This document shows, in pieces, positions 1-12,060 of a stretch of 64,000 nt of DNA. Made by a program: the position numbers and the translations under genes. The notes beneath the pieces were generated by a model that had not been told where the DNA came from, searched no databases, and saw only the letters and a program-made list of their open reading frames with translations. The stretch is taken from assembly GCF_026230105.1 (NCBI RefSeq), contig NC_079478.1, positions 11,299,653 to 11,363,652 on the forward strand, written 5' to 3'. The first letter of the stretch is position 1, and every line of letters begins with the position of its first letter. This stretch comes from Diorhabda sublineata (lineage: Eukaryota > Arthropoda > Insecta > Coleoptera > Chrysomelidae).

Positions 1-1390
1 AATGAACAAAAAAATACTTGGCGTTTGATCAAGATATTTCTTGCAGTAGGAAGAATTTAGTTGCTTTAAATTCAATAGATGCATATCCCAAAATCCACAA
101 ATTACAGACTTTATGAAGCAAATAGAATTTATCCGTACAAAGTCAAAACTTGTTACATTTTCGGAGAAAGTGACGATAATCTAATTGAAGAAAATGAAAA
201 CTTTCGTAAATAATAATTCGTATTGGAAAATACGCAAATATAAAAGGGAGATTAGTGGAGCCGAACATTTAATTTTCAACTTAATATCACTAATTCAGCA
301 CAATATTCAGCAGTAAAAAGGGATCGATTCGATCGGAAAATCTTCTTGTGAATCTGGTGGAAATATGAAGGTTTACTATACTTCTAAATCATCTTAAATG
401 GTCGAGCTTTCAATGCATATATAGAGATGTGAATGTATCGGAGAAATATTTAACCGCAAGCGAGCTCTCTTACCAAACAATGCTAAACCATATACAGTGA
501 AAGTTATGCAAAAAAACATCGAAGAACTTGTGGCTCTAAATTTCCTCTACATCAGCATTAAATCCAGAGCTGTTTAAAAAAAGCTAACTAAACGTTGTGT
601 TAAAACCATAGAATAATTCGACTATTAAGGCTTTTGTTATTGTGATTATTTGGTAAGTAAAGTGGATATTGAAATCCGAAAGTATCTATAAAACACCCTC
701 ATTATTTCTTGTTAGCAGCATGTTTTCCTGAAAACGGACCTGTTTCTTCTTTTTCTTTAATTCAGAAATTTTTTTTCGACTAAAAATCATATACACGGAT
801 CTTTGTGAAGACTTGTGATCTTTATGTGAAAAACTTAGTGATTCAACTAGAGACGATTTTTTCGAGGCAAGTAATACTTTTCTTGGAAGAAAAATATTGT
901 TGACACCTACGTTCAGAATAAAATAGAGCTTCCAATTATAAGCCTCCCTTTCATCTTTATGACGCTCCTACAAACCACAATATTTTCATCTGAATGAATC
1001 TCACAACTTTTTATTCGCCTCCAAAGTGTCGAAATGTTCTCATATAGTTAGATAATGTAAACCATTTTTTGGTCCATTTGTTTTTCGTTCAGTTTCTATT
1101 TGAGAACGAAATTTGTGTTGGTTATTCCTATATTTGAAATTTTCTGAATATATTTCCACGTTTTTATATTTCTTGTTACTATTCTTTTGAAACAAACCAT
1201 GATTTTTTATTCAACTATAATGTGTCTAATTATTCTTATATAGACATATGATATTAGCCCCACATTGTCACCAGTTTATTTTTCTTCTTTCTTGTATGAA
1301 ATTGGTGTACTATTTTCTACCCTCTATTAATACCTGAAGATATCTACAAGTTCTTTCCTTCCTCCTCAATGTATCCACCAATTTCTGAGC
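1..1390. other. A+T-rich non-coding stretch
   Basis: I see no gene or recognisable mobile element here. Reading frames are short and broken on both strands. Confidence 0.5.
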
Positions 1391-1995
1391 ATCCATACCA
1401 ATATTATAAATGTTATTGTAAGATTATGTCACGCAAAAACTACTAAACCGATCATCGTGAAATTTTGTGCACATATTCTTGGAGTTATGAGAAGTAATAC
1501 TTCTATACTTTCTTAGGGAAGATGAAAAAACGATTTGTCAAAAAATCTCAAAATCTAAATTCTTTAATGCCATTTATTTTTTCCTGACATTATATTTGCA
1601 GAATAAAACTATTTGAATTTTGAGGTTAGGTATCATTTTTGGAGTTAAACGCTATTCATTATTTTAGATCTTACTCTTTGGTTTTAATTTTTACTCTGTT
1701 CTTATGTAAAAATGCCTCGGAAGCGGAAATCTGTTCTATCCAAACAATAATCGCGGGCTCAAGCAACAAGAGTTACACGAAATCAAGAATCTTCGGTTCA
1801 CGGGGAGCTGGGACGACAACAGCAACCAGGGTGACGAGGTGTTTTGAGAGCAACTGAAACTCCTCATCAAGTACTAGTCCCTTCAGAAAGACAAGCTACG
1901 CTGCAGGTAACTCACCTCAACAATTATAGGCGAGAAGAATTCATAATGCAGAAATGCAGATCACGCGTCGTCGAAATTTCATGCGTAAGTATTGG
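1391..1995 (+). mobile_element. Helitron (Helentron-like) 5' fragment, degenerate
   Basis: The segment from about 1395 to 1530 resembles a leader found upstream of Helitron proteins in many insects (my recollection of the family, not checked). After it, a broken frame from about 1711 reads MPRKRKS and continues, with stops and frame changes, through arginine- and glutamine-rich blocks including RATETPHQ and RQATLQVTHLNNYRREEF. This is the composition of the N-terminal tail of Helitron replicase proteins. The rolling-circle initiator and helicase domains are missing, so the copy is dead. The two open frames covering it are only pieces of this one decayed protein. Confidence 0.6.
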
Positions 1996-2328
1996 TTGGT
2001 ATTTAATGGTACTGGGTTTTAATATGATCCTTCAATTGAATATCATAATCATCCTTTGATTGTTATAGGCTAAATGAATAAAAAATATCACATGCGATAC
2101 TTTCCATTGGAAAAATGAAACTGTTGGATCTGAGAAAATATGCTGTTCCAGTGGTAAAGTTTCACTTTCATTTCTTGGTGAACCAGAAGAACTTGATACA
2201 GATCCTTCAAAGCAATTTTTGAGCAAAATAAGAAAATATAACTCTTGCTTTCAATCATATTGATTCATTTCTATTGTAATGATATCTGATACTTATTAAT
2301 GGCTATATTTGTACATAATATGTTTATA

Positions 2329-2650
2329 TCGTAGAATCCTGAAGATACCATGGATTGCCAAAGTGAGGAATGAGGATATTCTCAGGCGTACCAATAAAGA
2401 CCGTGAACTCTTTAACATCGTGAAGAAACGAAAGATTGCATATCTTGGCCATATAATGCGAGGCCATAAATATTAATTCCTTCAGCTGATAATCGAGGGC
2501 AAGATTGAAGGTAAGAGAGGATTGGGACGGAAGAGGATGTCATGGTTGCGGAACGTGAGGCAGTGGACGGGTATACAAGATATTCAGACATTGATCCCTA
2601 CCGCTAGAGATAGAGAAGCCATGAAAAATGTGGTCGCGAACATCCATTAA
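2329..2650 (+). mobile_element. Non-LTR retrotransposon, C-terminal tail of the reverse transcriptase protein
   Basis: Plus-strand translation gives IPWIAKVRNEDILRR, then KKRKIAYLGHIMRG, and after one in-frame stop GKIEGKRGLGRKRMSWLRN. This is the typical C-terminal end of RTE/craniofacial-type endonuclease-reverse transcriptases that are abundant in insects. The polymerase core is absent and one stop interrupts the frame near 2475, so this is a 5'-truncated fossil. Confidence 0.75.
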
Positions 2651-3357
2651 TGGATAAGCATTAAAAGAAAAGAATGTTTACAACTAATTAAATTTTTTAT
2701 TGCTAAAACTACTTATCGTTTTTTCATTGTTTGTTGTTCTTCAAAAGATTCTCTGTCTCTATATCCCTACCACCACTGCTGTTTCTTCACAATAAAATCG
2801 AGTATAGGTTTCATATTTCGGTGTCTCTTGATGTCTGTACTTCAAATTTATGTATTCATCTGTAGCCTATAATACAATGTCTTTAATTTGAAACCCTCCA
2901 TACTCTCGTAGATTCTTCTGTAATTTGGAAGGTTGTGGCTTATAATACTTATAACCTAACCAATATTTAAGGCATCTTGTTCAGATTCATGTTAAGGCCA
3001 TTTCTAGGTGACGTTTCCTACCAGCGTGAATTTTAAATTAAATTGTATTATTCTTACTTTTATTATTTTCAAAGAATATGATAAATAGAATTGAATTATG
3101 TGGTTAATTTAAAACCAAATTCTTATTGTTCACAAATTTTGATTCCAACTACATATATTGTAGTGGAAGCCAATCACGCATTTCATTTCATTGATAAACT
3201 GAAACAAATTCCCACTAGGAAAATTTTCAGAATATAGAGAATGTTATCAAAAAATTTGTTAGAAAAATATTGACGTCAGAAGTCGATAAGGAAAAAGGTC
3301 TTGACCATTCGACGGTAGCTTATAAATAAAATCTGGACTCGTGATGTAAATTCAAAT
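2651..3357. other. Non-coding stretch
   Basis: Nothing recognised. It is A+T-rich with no sustained reading frame. Confidence 0.4.
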
Positions 3358-4210
3358 ACGAGGGCTATTTTTTTTATACTCCAATATACCATGTTTGAAA
3401 GACATAATGAAGTAAGAATATGATTTTACTTACTCGAGATATGTATATGAGCAGATGTGATAGACATATCATAATCAGTAGTACAAGGAGTGTTGAAAGT
3501 TATATCGAATTTCTGGTGTTATTTTTCTGTCACAATAGCACTAAGCTACCTTTTATTATCATGAATCAGACAGGTGTAGGGAAACATAGTTCTTCATCTG
3601 CTCTGAATCATTCTCTGGAGGTGACGTACCGTCTCATAATAGACTGCATTTGTTATAATTTCTCCTTTGAATTAAAAAAGAAGCGAGCTTTTTCTATTTC
3701 ACAAACACTGAATCCGCTGTTTCCTTTTTGATCAAATTTTGAAGTTTTCTGAAGATTTCTTTACCTTCTTAATATTGTATAAGACCAAAGTGTCATCTTC
3801 AGTAACAATAGTCTTCAGGAAACTGTTTTTCACATTGTTATATCGTGTGAAATACGTTGGGTTGACGCCAATCGCTTCATTTTGTGCCTCTTGCTCTACA
3901 TTCTCTAGTATTCCAGCTTGCTGGTCACAATTTGAAACATGGAAGGCCGTTATATATTTTGTTAAATTTTATACAAAGTTCGCTGATAATAAGCCTCCTT
4001 GTCTCGAGGATCACTCACTTAAATCGGTCCACCAAACTAGCAATAGCGACAATTTTATGTTCTTCACCATCTTCATCATGAACGTCGTTTTGTAAATTTC
4101 TCACATTTTCTCACGCATAGAGCATTAACACCGCAGTCATCCAGTTATGAATATCAGCAACGCTGCATCATTCAGCTTGTGGAAAACGAATCACAGTTGA
4201 CATCACGTAA
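3358..4210 (-). mobile_element. mariner transposase relic
   Basis: The minus strand, read from about 4200 downwards, gives the mariner N-terminal helix-turn-helix region as NDVHDEDGEEHK, then TRRLIISELCIKF, followed after frame breaks by FLKTIVTEDDTLVLYNI, which matches the FL..IVTGDETW..Y block around the first catalytic aspartate. The D of the DE(T/W) block is present but the copy is riddled with stops. The low-coordinate edge carries TACGAGGGCTATTTTTT, a sequence typical of mariner terminal inverted repeats. Confidence 0.65.
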
Positions 4211-4220
4211 TTGCCAGGAG

Positions 4221-4263
4221 CATGAAGGTATCATTGAGTAAGCCACTCAATGGTACCTTCATG
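4221..4263. repeat. Near-perfect 19-bp hairpin
   Basis: Arms at 4221-4239 and 4245-4263 are reverse complements with a single mismatch (TATC against GGTA side), separated by a 5-base loop AAGCC. It sits just beyond the mariner relic and may be its terminal structure or an independent palindrome. Confidence 0.7.
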
Positions 4264-4610
4264 TCATCAGTTAATTAACTTTTACTTGACAGAAATTCAC
4301 TTTCACTGCAAAAAAACTGGCGTCAGAAATATTGTGACTAATTAGAGCTGAAGAAAATTAGTATATATGAAAATTGAATAGTTCGTTTTTCGTTTATGTT
4401 TTTTTGGACACTATTAAAATAATTGGGAGATAGAATTTTCAAAGGAAATTTAGTCTTATTATATTCGTTTCGTTTAATATGTTGATCAAATTTAACAACA
4501 GAGATAACTCAGCCGTCTGTTCAAAGAAATCAAGAACATATCATTACACTTTCGTTCACAATTTGTTCTCAGAAATTTCGAACTAGATAAAAGCATATTT
4601 GTGGGTTTCT
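4264..4610. other. Non-coding stretch
   Basis: Nothing recognised; low-complexity A+T-rich sequence. Confidence 0.4.
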
Positions 4611-5068
4611 AAAGAGCGCTTGACATGATGCCAAACAACGGGCAATGCAATGCAAGACGCAATATTTTTTCATCAAAAGTATGCACAATTGAAGTTCAGC
4701 TGATTGTTCCATGCACTTAAGGCCGTTTGATAGTGCATGCAATTTCTTGCAAGTTCAAAATATTGCATAGAGAAATACTGCACGTCGCTTGACAACGCAA
4801 GTCTGTTGCCATGTCTGCCACTAACAAGAATACAATAAGTGAATAAGCAAATACCTTACCTAAAATTTAATTCAATATTTTATGAACAGAAAATTATGAA
4901 AGTAACTAGATTGCTCCCTAGAAATGCAGTTTGCACGCAATAGAAATGGCACCAAACCGATGACGTTGCAAGTGCGAAGCTGAACTTCATCTGCGTATGC
5001 TTTCTATCAAGAAATATTGCGCCTTGCATAGCATTGCACGTTGTATTGCACCATGTCAAGCGGCCTTT
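4611..5068. mobile_element. Inverted-repeat (MITE-like) element with about 90-bp arms
   Basis: The left arm starting CGCTTGACATGATGC and running through GCAATATTTTTT to GAAGTTCAGCT is matched by the reverse complement of the right end, CGCTTGACATGGTGC through GCAATATTTCT to GAAGTTCAGCT. The arms are diverged but clearly alignable over about 90 bases. A third partial copy of the end motif lies in the middle (about 4720-4760). No protein is encoded, so this is a non-autonomous DNA element. The open frame on the minus strand at 4880-5107 is just arm sequence. Confidence 0.7.
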
Positions 5069-5109
5069 ATTACATATTTGGTACCATTTTTTGCGTGCAA
5101 GATGCAATT

Positions 5110-6985
5110 CTACAGAGAAGTGAGTTTCTAATTTGATGATATCACGTCTCTCGCCAAGGATTTCTTAGTTATTTTATGTTTTATTTGCATTAAAAGTTTT
5201 CAGATGTTTCTTCATCCATTTTTAAATACTTTTTGTATGTTTTCTCGTCTACTTCTAGTGCCTGTCCTACCATTGCCTGGTGCTCTTTTCTCTCCACCAG
5301 ACTCCAAAAGAAAGGCAACAAAGATATAATTATAGCTAGTGATATACTTTTTCTTGTTTACCGGTTTTATATTATTACTTATGGAATTTTGATTAGTAGC
5401 AACCACGATGATATTCGTCTTTGAATATTTTTATCTTTTGCATCACGTCAAGTAGCTTTAAGAATTCAAGGTTTGAAATTAGAGTCCAACTACAAGAATG
5501 TGGGAAAGAACCACTGGAAGATATGCTGACAACACATTACTCATTGTAATGTGATTTATCATTTAAAATCCAAGCTTCAGGTTTTTTTAGTTATAGATTA
5601 TGAATATATTTTTTCGTTCATTCTCCATTCGTTTATCCATATTTTATCGTTATAATATAGTTCGTCAAATCTGTTATCATGAAATACTCCATTACAAACA
5701 CATTTTCTCGCTAGAACGTTACCAAAATACTTATAATTCCAGCTACAAACATATTATTAACTATTTCTAAATAGAATGGGAACTCGTTTCTCTGAATTTT
5801 CACTTATCCGGTACTGATTTGGAATAAATCCCAAGAGATTTTGAAATCGAATGAAAGGTGCAAAGAAGAATGAATAGAACTGCGTGTAACGATTAGGCGT
5901 CGCAGTTTTCTTAGAAACTTCTTTTTATCATTTTGTTGAAACCTATATCGTCAACATCGACGTACGTGTGACGTTTGAATATATCACTAACAAGCTCGTT
6001 AAAAATATTTTCCTCAGAATACAAAAGAACGTATATGTATTAAATCATAAGAAGGATGAACGGAATCAGATAAAAACCTATAAACAATTTTTATCGTTGA
6101 TATATCTTCTGCCCACATAAATTTTTGAATATGATTACAATGAAAAGTATTATCATTATTAGTAGTGAATATTAGCTGTGCTTATATGCTTTCAAGGGTA
6201 GAGAGACAGACAACAATATGTTTATATGAAAAAGTTAAGTTGAAATTTCTTAAATTTGTTTAATATTAAAGCAGCGCCAAATATATTTATGTCCTGTACA
6301 ACTTGTCACACTTTTATACAACGCAAATTGTTGAAATTTTCAATAATGAACTGAATTTTTTAACTCGATATACTCTAATTCAGCTACGAATACCATATTC
6401 ATATCATACATTTTGTCTGCACCAGCTCAATTCTTTGAGATTTTTAAGGTGTTGTTATTACAAATAAATATTGATGAATACGAAAATATTCAATTTTAAT
6501 AGGTGGCACCATTTTCTTAACATCCTATATAAATTTTTGTCAAGATTTTCACAGATTTTGAAAGTTGTAAGTATGATTTGCTCAAATCCCAAAAATATTA
6601 GGCTTGACTCACTTAAACTTAGAAATATATATATTTTTTAGTGGAGGGCTGCATGTCTTCAAAAAGTTCGAAAATGTGAAATAATTAAACAATGGTAGAT
6701 TTTAGACATATTATGCCTTATATAAAGTTATATAAATTTTGCGTAAACTCCAAAAATTTCATAAAAACCATAGTATTCCGTTTAAAATAACGAAATTTGG
6801 GTCCACTTCCGGTATAACTGGAAGTTTCATAAAACTGAAATTATTGTAACTGAATGGAGCATTTTGGAAAACCCATGCAAGCAAATTTTCAGAATACTAG
6901 GCCCAGCACTTTTCCATATGCATATCGATTCAGCTCATCATGAAGGACCCTGTACATTGGACGAAAACCTTACTGTGGCCTCATA
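5110..6985. other. Non-coding stretch
   Basis: No gene or element recognised. The short frames around 5.2-5.4 kb have no coding character. Confidence 0.4.
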
Positions 6986-6989
6986 AGAC

Positions 6990-7255
6990 GCCACATTGAT
7001 AAAGAACTAAAAAGATGTCTCACTCCAACCTAACACAATCCAAAAAACTTATAACCATATCAACTCATAATTCTGAGAGATCTACATTGAGGTGGTGGTC
7101 GGTATTTTAAAAGGACACTGCTCCGTTAAATATCACCATAAGACTTTTGGCGTGGCAGAAGATGACGGTACGGATTCTGCGAGAAAGCTAATGCAGATAA
7201 TTGTGAATATCCTACCAATTTAACATCTTGTAGAAAATATCTTTTAGGTGCAAGG
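6990..7255 (+). mobile_element. Non-LTR retrotransposon, C-terminal fragment after RNase H
   Basis: The frame with LKGHCSVKYHHKTFGVAEDD resembles the LTGH(C)xLxxHL...GLAEDxxC block found at the C-terminus of Jockey/R1-type pol proteins, just downstream of RNase H. The expected zinc-knuckle cysteines are lost by frameshift. Only about 250 bases are recognisable. Confidence 0.5.
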
Positions 7256-7259
7256 AAAT

Positions 7260-7879
7260 AAATATTTAATGAATTTGACGTTTGTCAATATAAGGGAACG
7301 TTTACGGATTGCTTCATGTTTTCTGAAAACTTGTATCCCATATGTCATTAGTCTGATGAGACCTCCTTAATTTATTATGAAAAATTTCTTTCATTACAAT
7401 CAAAATAAACAGAATAACAATATTTTAAAAGTATTCACGTTTCAAAGAAGCCATTCCATAGGTTTATATTCGTCTCTCCATTTCTTAGGACCGTTTAATG
7501 GCTTCTGAAAAGTTTTGTACATATAGTAGCCATTTTCAGGTAATTTTCGCAAAATGTTTGATGCTCTTTCAACCAAAGCTTCTTTATGATCCTATTTTGG
7601 GGCTACAATTCAATCTCATTCCTAGTATACTAAGATCCATTTTCCATATCATCTCTTCGTTAGTCCGCCTGGAGGTCTTCCTTGAGTTGGTAGAAATTCT
7701 TTGGCAACTTTGATTAACCGATCATTAGCTATTCTGATCACAAGTCTTGTTCGTTTACTTCTGACTTATAAGACAACAATAACGCTTAACCAGCAACGAC
7801 AGTTTTTATATTTCAACTGAATCTGTTTACAACTTCGTTTGGTTTGAATCTTTAAAAGCAACGTACCTCTACGTTTTCT
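7260..7879. other. Non-coding stretch
   Basis: Nothing recognised apart from a possible faint continuation of neighbouring retroelement sequence. Confidence 0.35.
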
Positions 7880-9210
7880 TCTGTTAGTTCTTCATGAGTA
7901 CATCAGGGTGAGCACTTATTTTGGCACTGTAGCTTAAACTTCTGTTCTTTGGTCCACCTCTGGCCGAAGGCACTAGAAGTTCTGTTTCGATGATAGAGTT
8001 GGGCACGTACCACAGGGCATTCACAATAGTTTTAAGTGCTTTGCTCTGAAACCTCTGGAGGATTTCAATGTTGGAGTTACTTGCAATACACCAGAGTTGA
8101 ATCTCATATGTCAATATGTGTTTTAAAACTATTTTATAGAGGAGCAGCTTATTTTCAGTGATTAGTTGTGAGTTTCTGCCAATTAGCCACTACATTTCCC
8201 TCAATTTGATACCGAGTTGTTTCTTCTTTATTAAGATATGCTTACACCATATTAATGTCCTATTTAGATGCATACCCAGATATTTTGTCTTATTTTCTTG
8301 TTTTAACGCAATGTCACTGGTGGGCATGTGATTTTATGTGAATTTTACCTGAATTGACTTATTTACGTTAGACTTGAATTTCCACTTGTTCATCCAGATT
8401 TGATTTTCATTTAAGCTCTCTCGTAAATCAACAAACGTTGCCATTTCTGTTTTCCTGATGGTTTAACGAACAGAAGTTTAAATTAAATAGAGTATAGGCT
8501 TAAGTATACTTCCTTGAGTTAATTATATATAATCCCGTATGTTTATCTTGATATTTGACAAATAAATGCCTATCCTCCAAATAGGATTTAAATATTAGGT
8601 TTTCTATAATGAAGTTCAATCTTGATTTTATATAACAACTCCTCCTGCAAAACCTTATCAAAGGATTGGCTGATTTAGAATCGCTGCTGAGACAACTGTC
8701 TTTTCTTCAAAGGCTTTATTTATATTTTCTACCACTCTATGGAATAGCTCTATCGTACCATGTTGCTTACGGAAGCCGAATTGATTGTTAGGGATTATTT
8801 ATTCATTTTTGGATAGGATAGGTAATGAACTTATTATTATATACGATACGACGTAAGCTCACTCGCCTTTTTCCCAGGCTTTGGAACCATTATTGTTTGG
8901 ACAACCTTCCATTGCAGAGGAAAATCACTCAGCCTAAGAGCTGCGTTGAGTTAAGTTGAATGAATTCAAAACCCTTAGTAGGTATTTCTGGATATATTCG
9001 TATCCTTTGGGAGTCTCCTGTAGGATACCTCGTTTGATTTCTGCCCATTAAAAATTTTTTATAGGCGGTGTCTCTAGGAAATCTTTTATCTTCAGGTATA
9101 TTTGGGGTCCATCATTTACGTGGATTTGAAACACTTCAAATGGATATTTTATGGCTTTTTCTGTATTATTTCCAGCTCATCCACCTGCTGTATCCTTCAC
9201 AGGTAGAAGC
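7880..9210 (-). mobile_element. Jockey-type non-LTR retrotransposon, degenerate reverse transcriptase
   Basis: Read on the minus strand from high to low coordinates. Near 8935-8840 the translation gives LRLSDFPLQWKVVQTIMVPKPGKK, the conserved start of the Jockey reverse transcriptase. Near 8100-7900 it gives TYEIQLWCIASNSNIEILQRF, then FQSKALKTIVNALWYVPN, the conserved block after the polymerase. Between them most motifs are disrupted by stops and frameshifts, and the catalytic YADD box is not visible. An old insertion. Confidence 0.75.
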
Positions 9211-10858
9211 GTCTGTTGTGACCCTTTTAAATTTTTGGTAGCCTCCCACAAGAAATAATTTTTTAACATGGCAATCATTTTTTTAGTTTAGAGTTTAGAG
9301 ATTTCTTTCATTGGTCTCAAAAAATTAAAACTAAATAGTCTAAAATTTCTAGTTCAATTTCTGAAATACACCAAAACTCCTGCAAAATATTATAACCATC
9401 AACATATTCAGTATTCAAATATTTATGCTAAAAATTCAATTTGCATTAATCAAAGGATGTCCTCAAACCATTATATTTAAAAACTTCATATCAGCTTTTA
9501 TCTTTTCAACTGGTATATTTATACTGAGCTGACATTTCCAGCTTCTGAAAAATATGCAGAGAACGTTTTTCATGTACATTTTGATAAAAACCCTGCCAGA
9601 AAAAGAATTAATACCTTCTATATGGAACTCATAAATATATTGGGGAGCAGATAATTACAATCCTTTTTTTAGATTTCCAGAAAATATCAAAATTAAATTT
9701 TATTAGAAGATACAAGAATAGACTATTAAATACTTCTAGTATCTTTGAAATTATTCCCAATATTAAGTTTTCTAGAACATATAAAAAATCTTAAATATGT
9801 TTGATAACATCCAACAACAATATATAGAACAAGAAACTAGTTTCACTAAAACCAATCTCGAATTATAAAAGAGAAAACAGTTAAGCGTAAAAATCAAAAT
9901 TCAACTCGATAGTTCTGGTTGATATACGTATAGCGATACCACAATTTTAGTTTATTTATCACGTAAAATGAATTTACTAGGGGAAAACGATTTGATATAT
10001 CTCACCAGATATATCTGAATAATTCAAACGAATTCCTCTTTTTCTGCCGTGCTCTGCCTCTGGGGATGCTATTTAATGAGAAATGAGTATTCTTGGGGTT
10101 ACAACTGTAACAACCTCACCTGCTATTTATTTTACGAAACTGTATAACTGTCTAGAAAAAGATGTATGGAAATTATAACTTTAGATGGAAAATTCTACGA
10201 TAACTGTAAATAAGTTTAAGTAGGGGCAACATAGATACGTGGAGATACATAATGTAGTAAACAACCTGAAATTTATAGGTACTTTTTTTTACCATACTAA
10301 TACGAGAGCGGTTTGAAGAAAGAATGACTTTTGAGAAATAGACACGGATTAAGCTCACAATACGGGACCGTAATTTACTGTAAGTATTCCAAAAATAGTT
10401 AATAAAATGAAAGACGTAATTATTTCAACCTAAATAGGTATGCATCGTGCTTGGAAAGATATCTGTAAGGTTGTTTTCGCAACTGTTTAATTCTGATTAA
10501 AAGCTCGCTCGCATTGAAAACTTACATTACTGTTTGAATATAATCATCCATAATTTAAGTGAATCTCACTTAAACCATTATACTCCAAAAACATTTATTA
10601 CAGTAGACTTCAATCAACAAACATACCTATATAAAAGGAAAAATCATTTTTTGGTCAATAGAGTCACGACCACAATGTTTGCGAATTTCTGTATAATCTT
10701 TATTTATATTTTAGAACTATGGAAAATTATATACTAATTACTAACAGGTTGTTATGCCTAATATAAAACAATAAAGTGTTTTATTCTATCGCAACAATGT
10801 GTCTGCCTATTTGGTCGCTAAGCTTGATGAAAAATTAGCTAAACTAAAAGTGCTAGAG
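9211..10858. other. Non-coding stretch
   Basis: Nothing recognised. Mostly A+T-rich sequence. Confidence 0.4.
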
Positions 10859-10965
10859 CATATTATGTCTTCTATTTTGTTTGTCTAAGAGTTTTTCAAA
10901 ATTACCAACGTTTCGATACTTCATTTGGTCTTTATCGTGGTTATTTTGTTTGTCATAAGACGTGT
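10859..10965 (-). mobile_element. Penelope-like element terminal fragment
   Basis: The minus strand carries ATCGAAACGTTGGTAATTTT then AAAAACTCTTAGACAAACAAA. The same arrangement occurs on the plus strand at about 34816-34870, directly after a GIY-YIG coding fragment, which identifies both as the end region of Penelope-like elements. Confidence 0.55.
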
Positions 10966-11039
10966 CGAATATGTATATGAGATTTAAATGTAATATGATG
11001 TCCACATTATTTGGAATATTTTATTAAAATGTATTGCAT

Positions 11040-12010
11040 ATGTGAAAAGAAACAAAAAAATATTCTCAGGATAGTACAGATAATAGCAGCATCGGGAATC
11101 ACCAAAGCCATGGGAAGTACCAAACAAGCAACTCTAGAAGCAATCCTAAGCCTAAAGCCTATAGAATTATTTATTAAAGTTGTAGTCTTAAAAAGTGCTT
11201 TTCTGTTAAGAGGAAGTAACCTTTGGAGTATAATGAAATTTAAGGAAAGGATAAAAATAAATAGTCCTATAGGAGAGAAAAGAGATGGAAATCCATCATA
11301 AAAGAAGAAGTAATCTCAATCTTAAGAGATGGCTCAGTATAAAAAAGACTGAGCTAGTCTGTTTCCACAGGAACTGAACAGAATAGAAGTCGTACAGCCT
11401 GAAAACTGGATGTAATATTTTTCAAGCGGAAAATTACTAATTAGAGGAAATCGCTAGACTGTTAAGGAAAAGTGACGAATCAAGTAGAATACAATAATCT
11501 AGACAGATAACCAGGCAGTTTTGAAACAGTAGCATCAGAAACAACGAAATCAAAAGTAGCAATGAGCTGTTGCGAGGCACTCTGGATTCGTGACACTAAA
11601 GTTAGCCTCTGCTGGATACGTAGACAGTAGGAAGTAGAAAGGCTGTGGTAAGTTGATATCCTTGCCAAAAAAGGAACGAGACTGTACGATCAATAAAGGG
11701 AAAATAAATAAATATAACAAGTTTCACGAAACACTCATAAAACCTGTGAAATGATCATTGGACATTGTAATGTTGGCACAAAACTTTAAAAATGTGGAGT
11801 GTCACCGAATAACTATTGCAAAGAGTGTAATAGAGAAGAAGAGATTAACGAGCATTTGCTATACCTGTGTCCTGCCTTGACGGAAAAACGTGAAAAGTTA
11901 GGAGACCACCCATAAAAATTTGAACACGATATTCTGGGTTTGATATTCTTCAAAATAATTCATAAAATGACCGTTAAATAGTTTACGAAGTTATGATAAA
12001 GAGTAATCTA
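11040..12010 (+). mobile_element. Non-LTR retrotransposon fragment: post-RT region, RNase H and C-terminus
   Basis: Plus-strand frames give ITKAMGSTKQATLEAILSL and PIELFIKVVVLKSAFLL, the conserved connection between reverse transcriptase and RNase H of R1/Jockey/I-type elements. Around 11500-11690 a broken RNase H follows (DNQAVLKQ, later DILAKKGT). At about 11760-11880 comes a zinc-knuckle-like tail, CxxxxxxNNYCKECN..EEINEHLLYLCPAL. The frame shifts several times, so this is a fossil. The GC-richer 60 bases near 12000-12060 look like the element's 3' tail. Confidence 0.7.
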
Positions 12011-12060
12011 ATGGGCATCAGGCCTCCGCGTGAGCGGCAACCAAACAATTCGTAGATGTC

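Noticed and set aside
3420..4095. Two plus-strand frames of 103 and 118 codons
   Set aside because: They are the antisense of the mariner relic on the minus strand.
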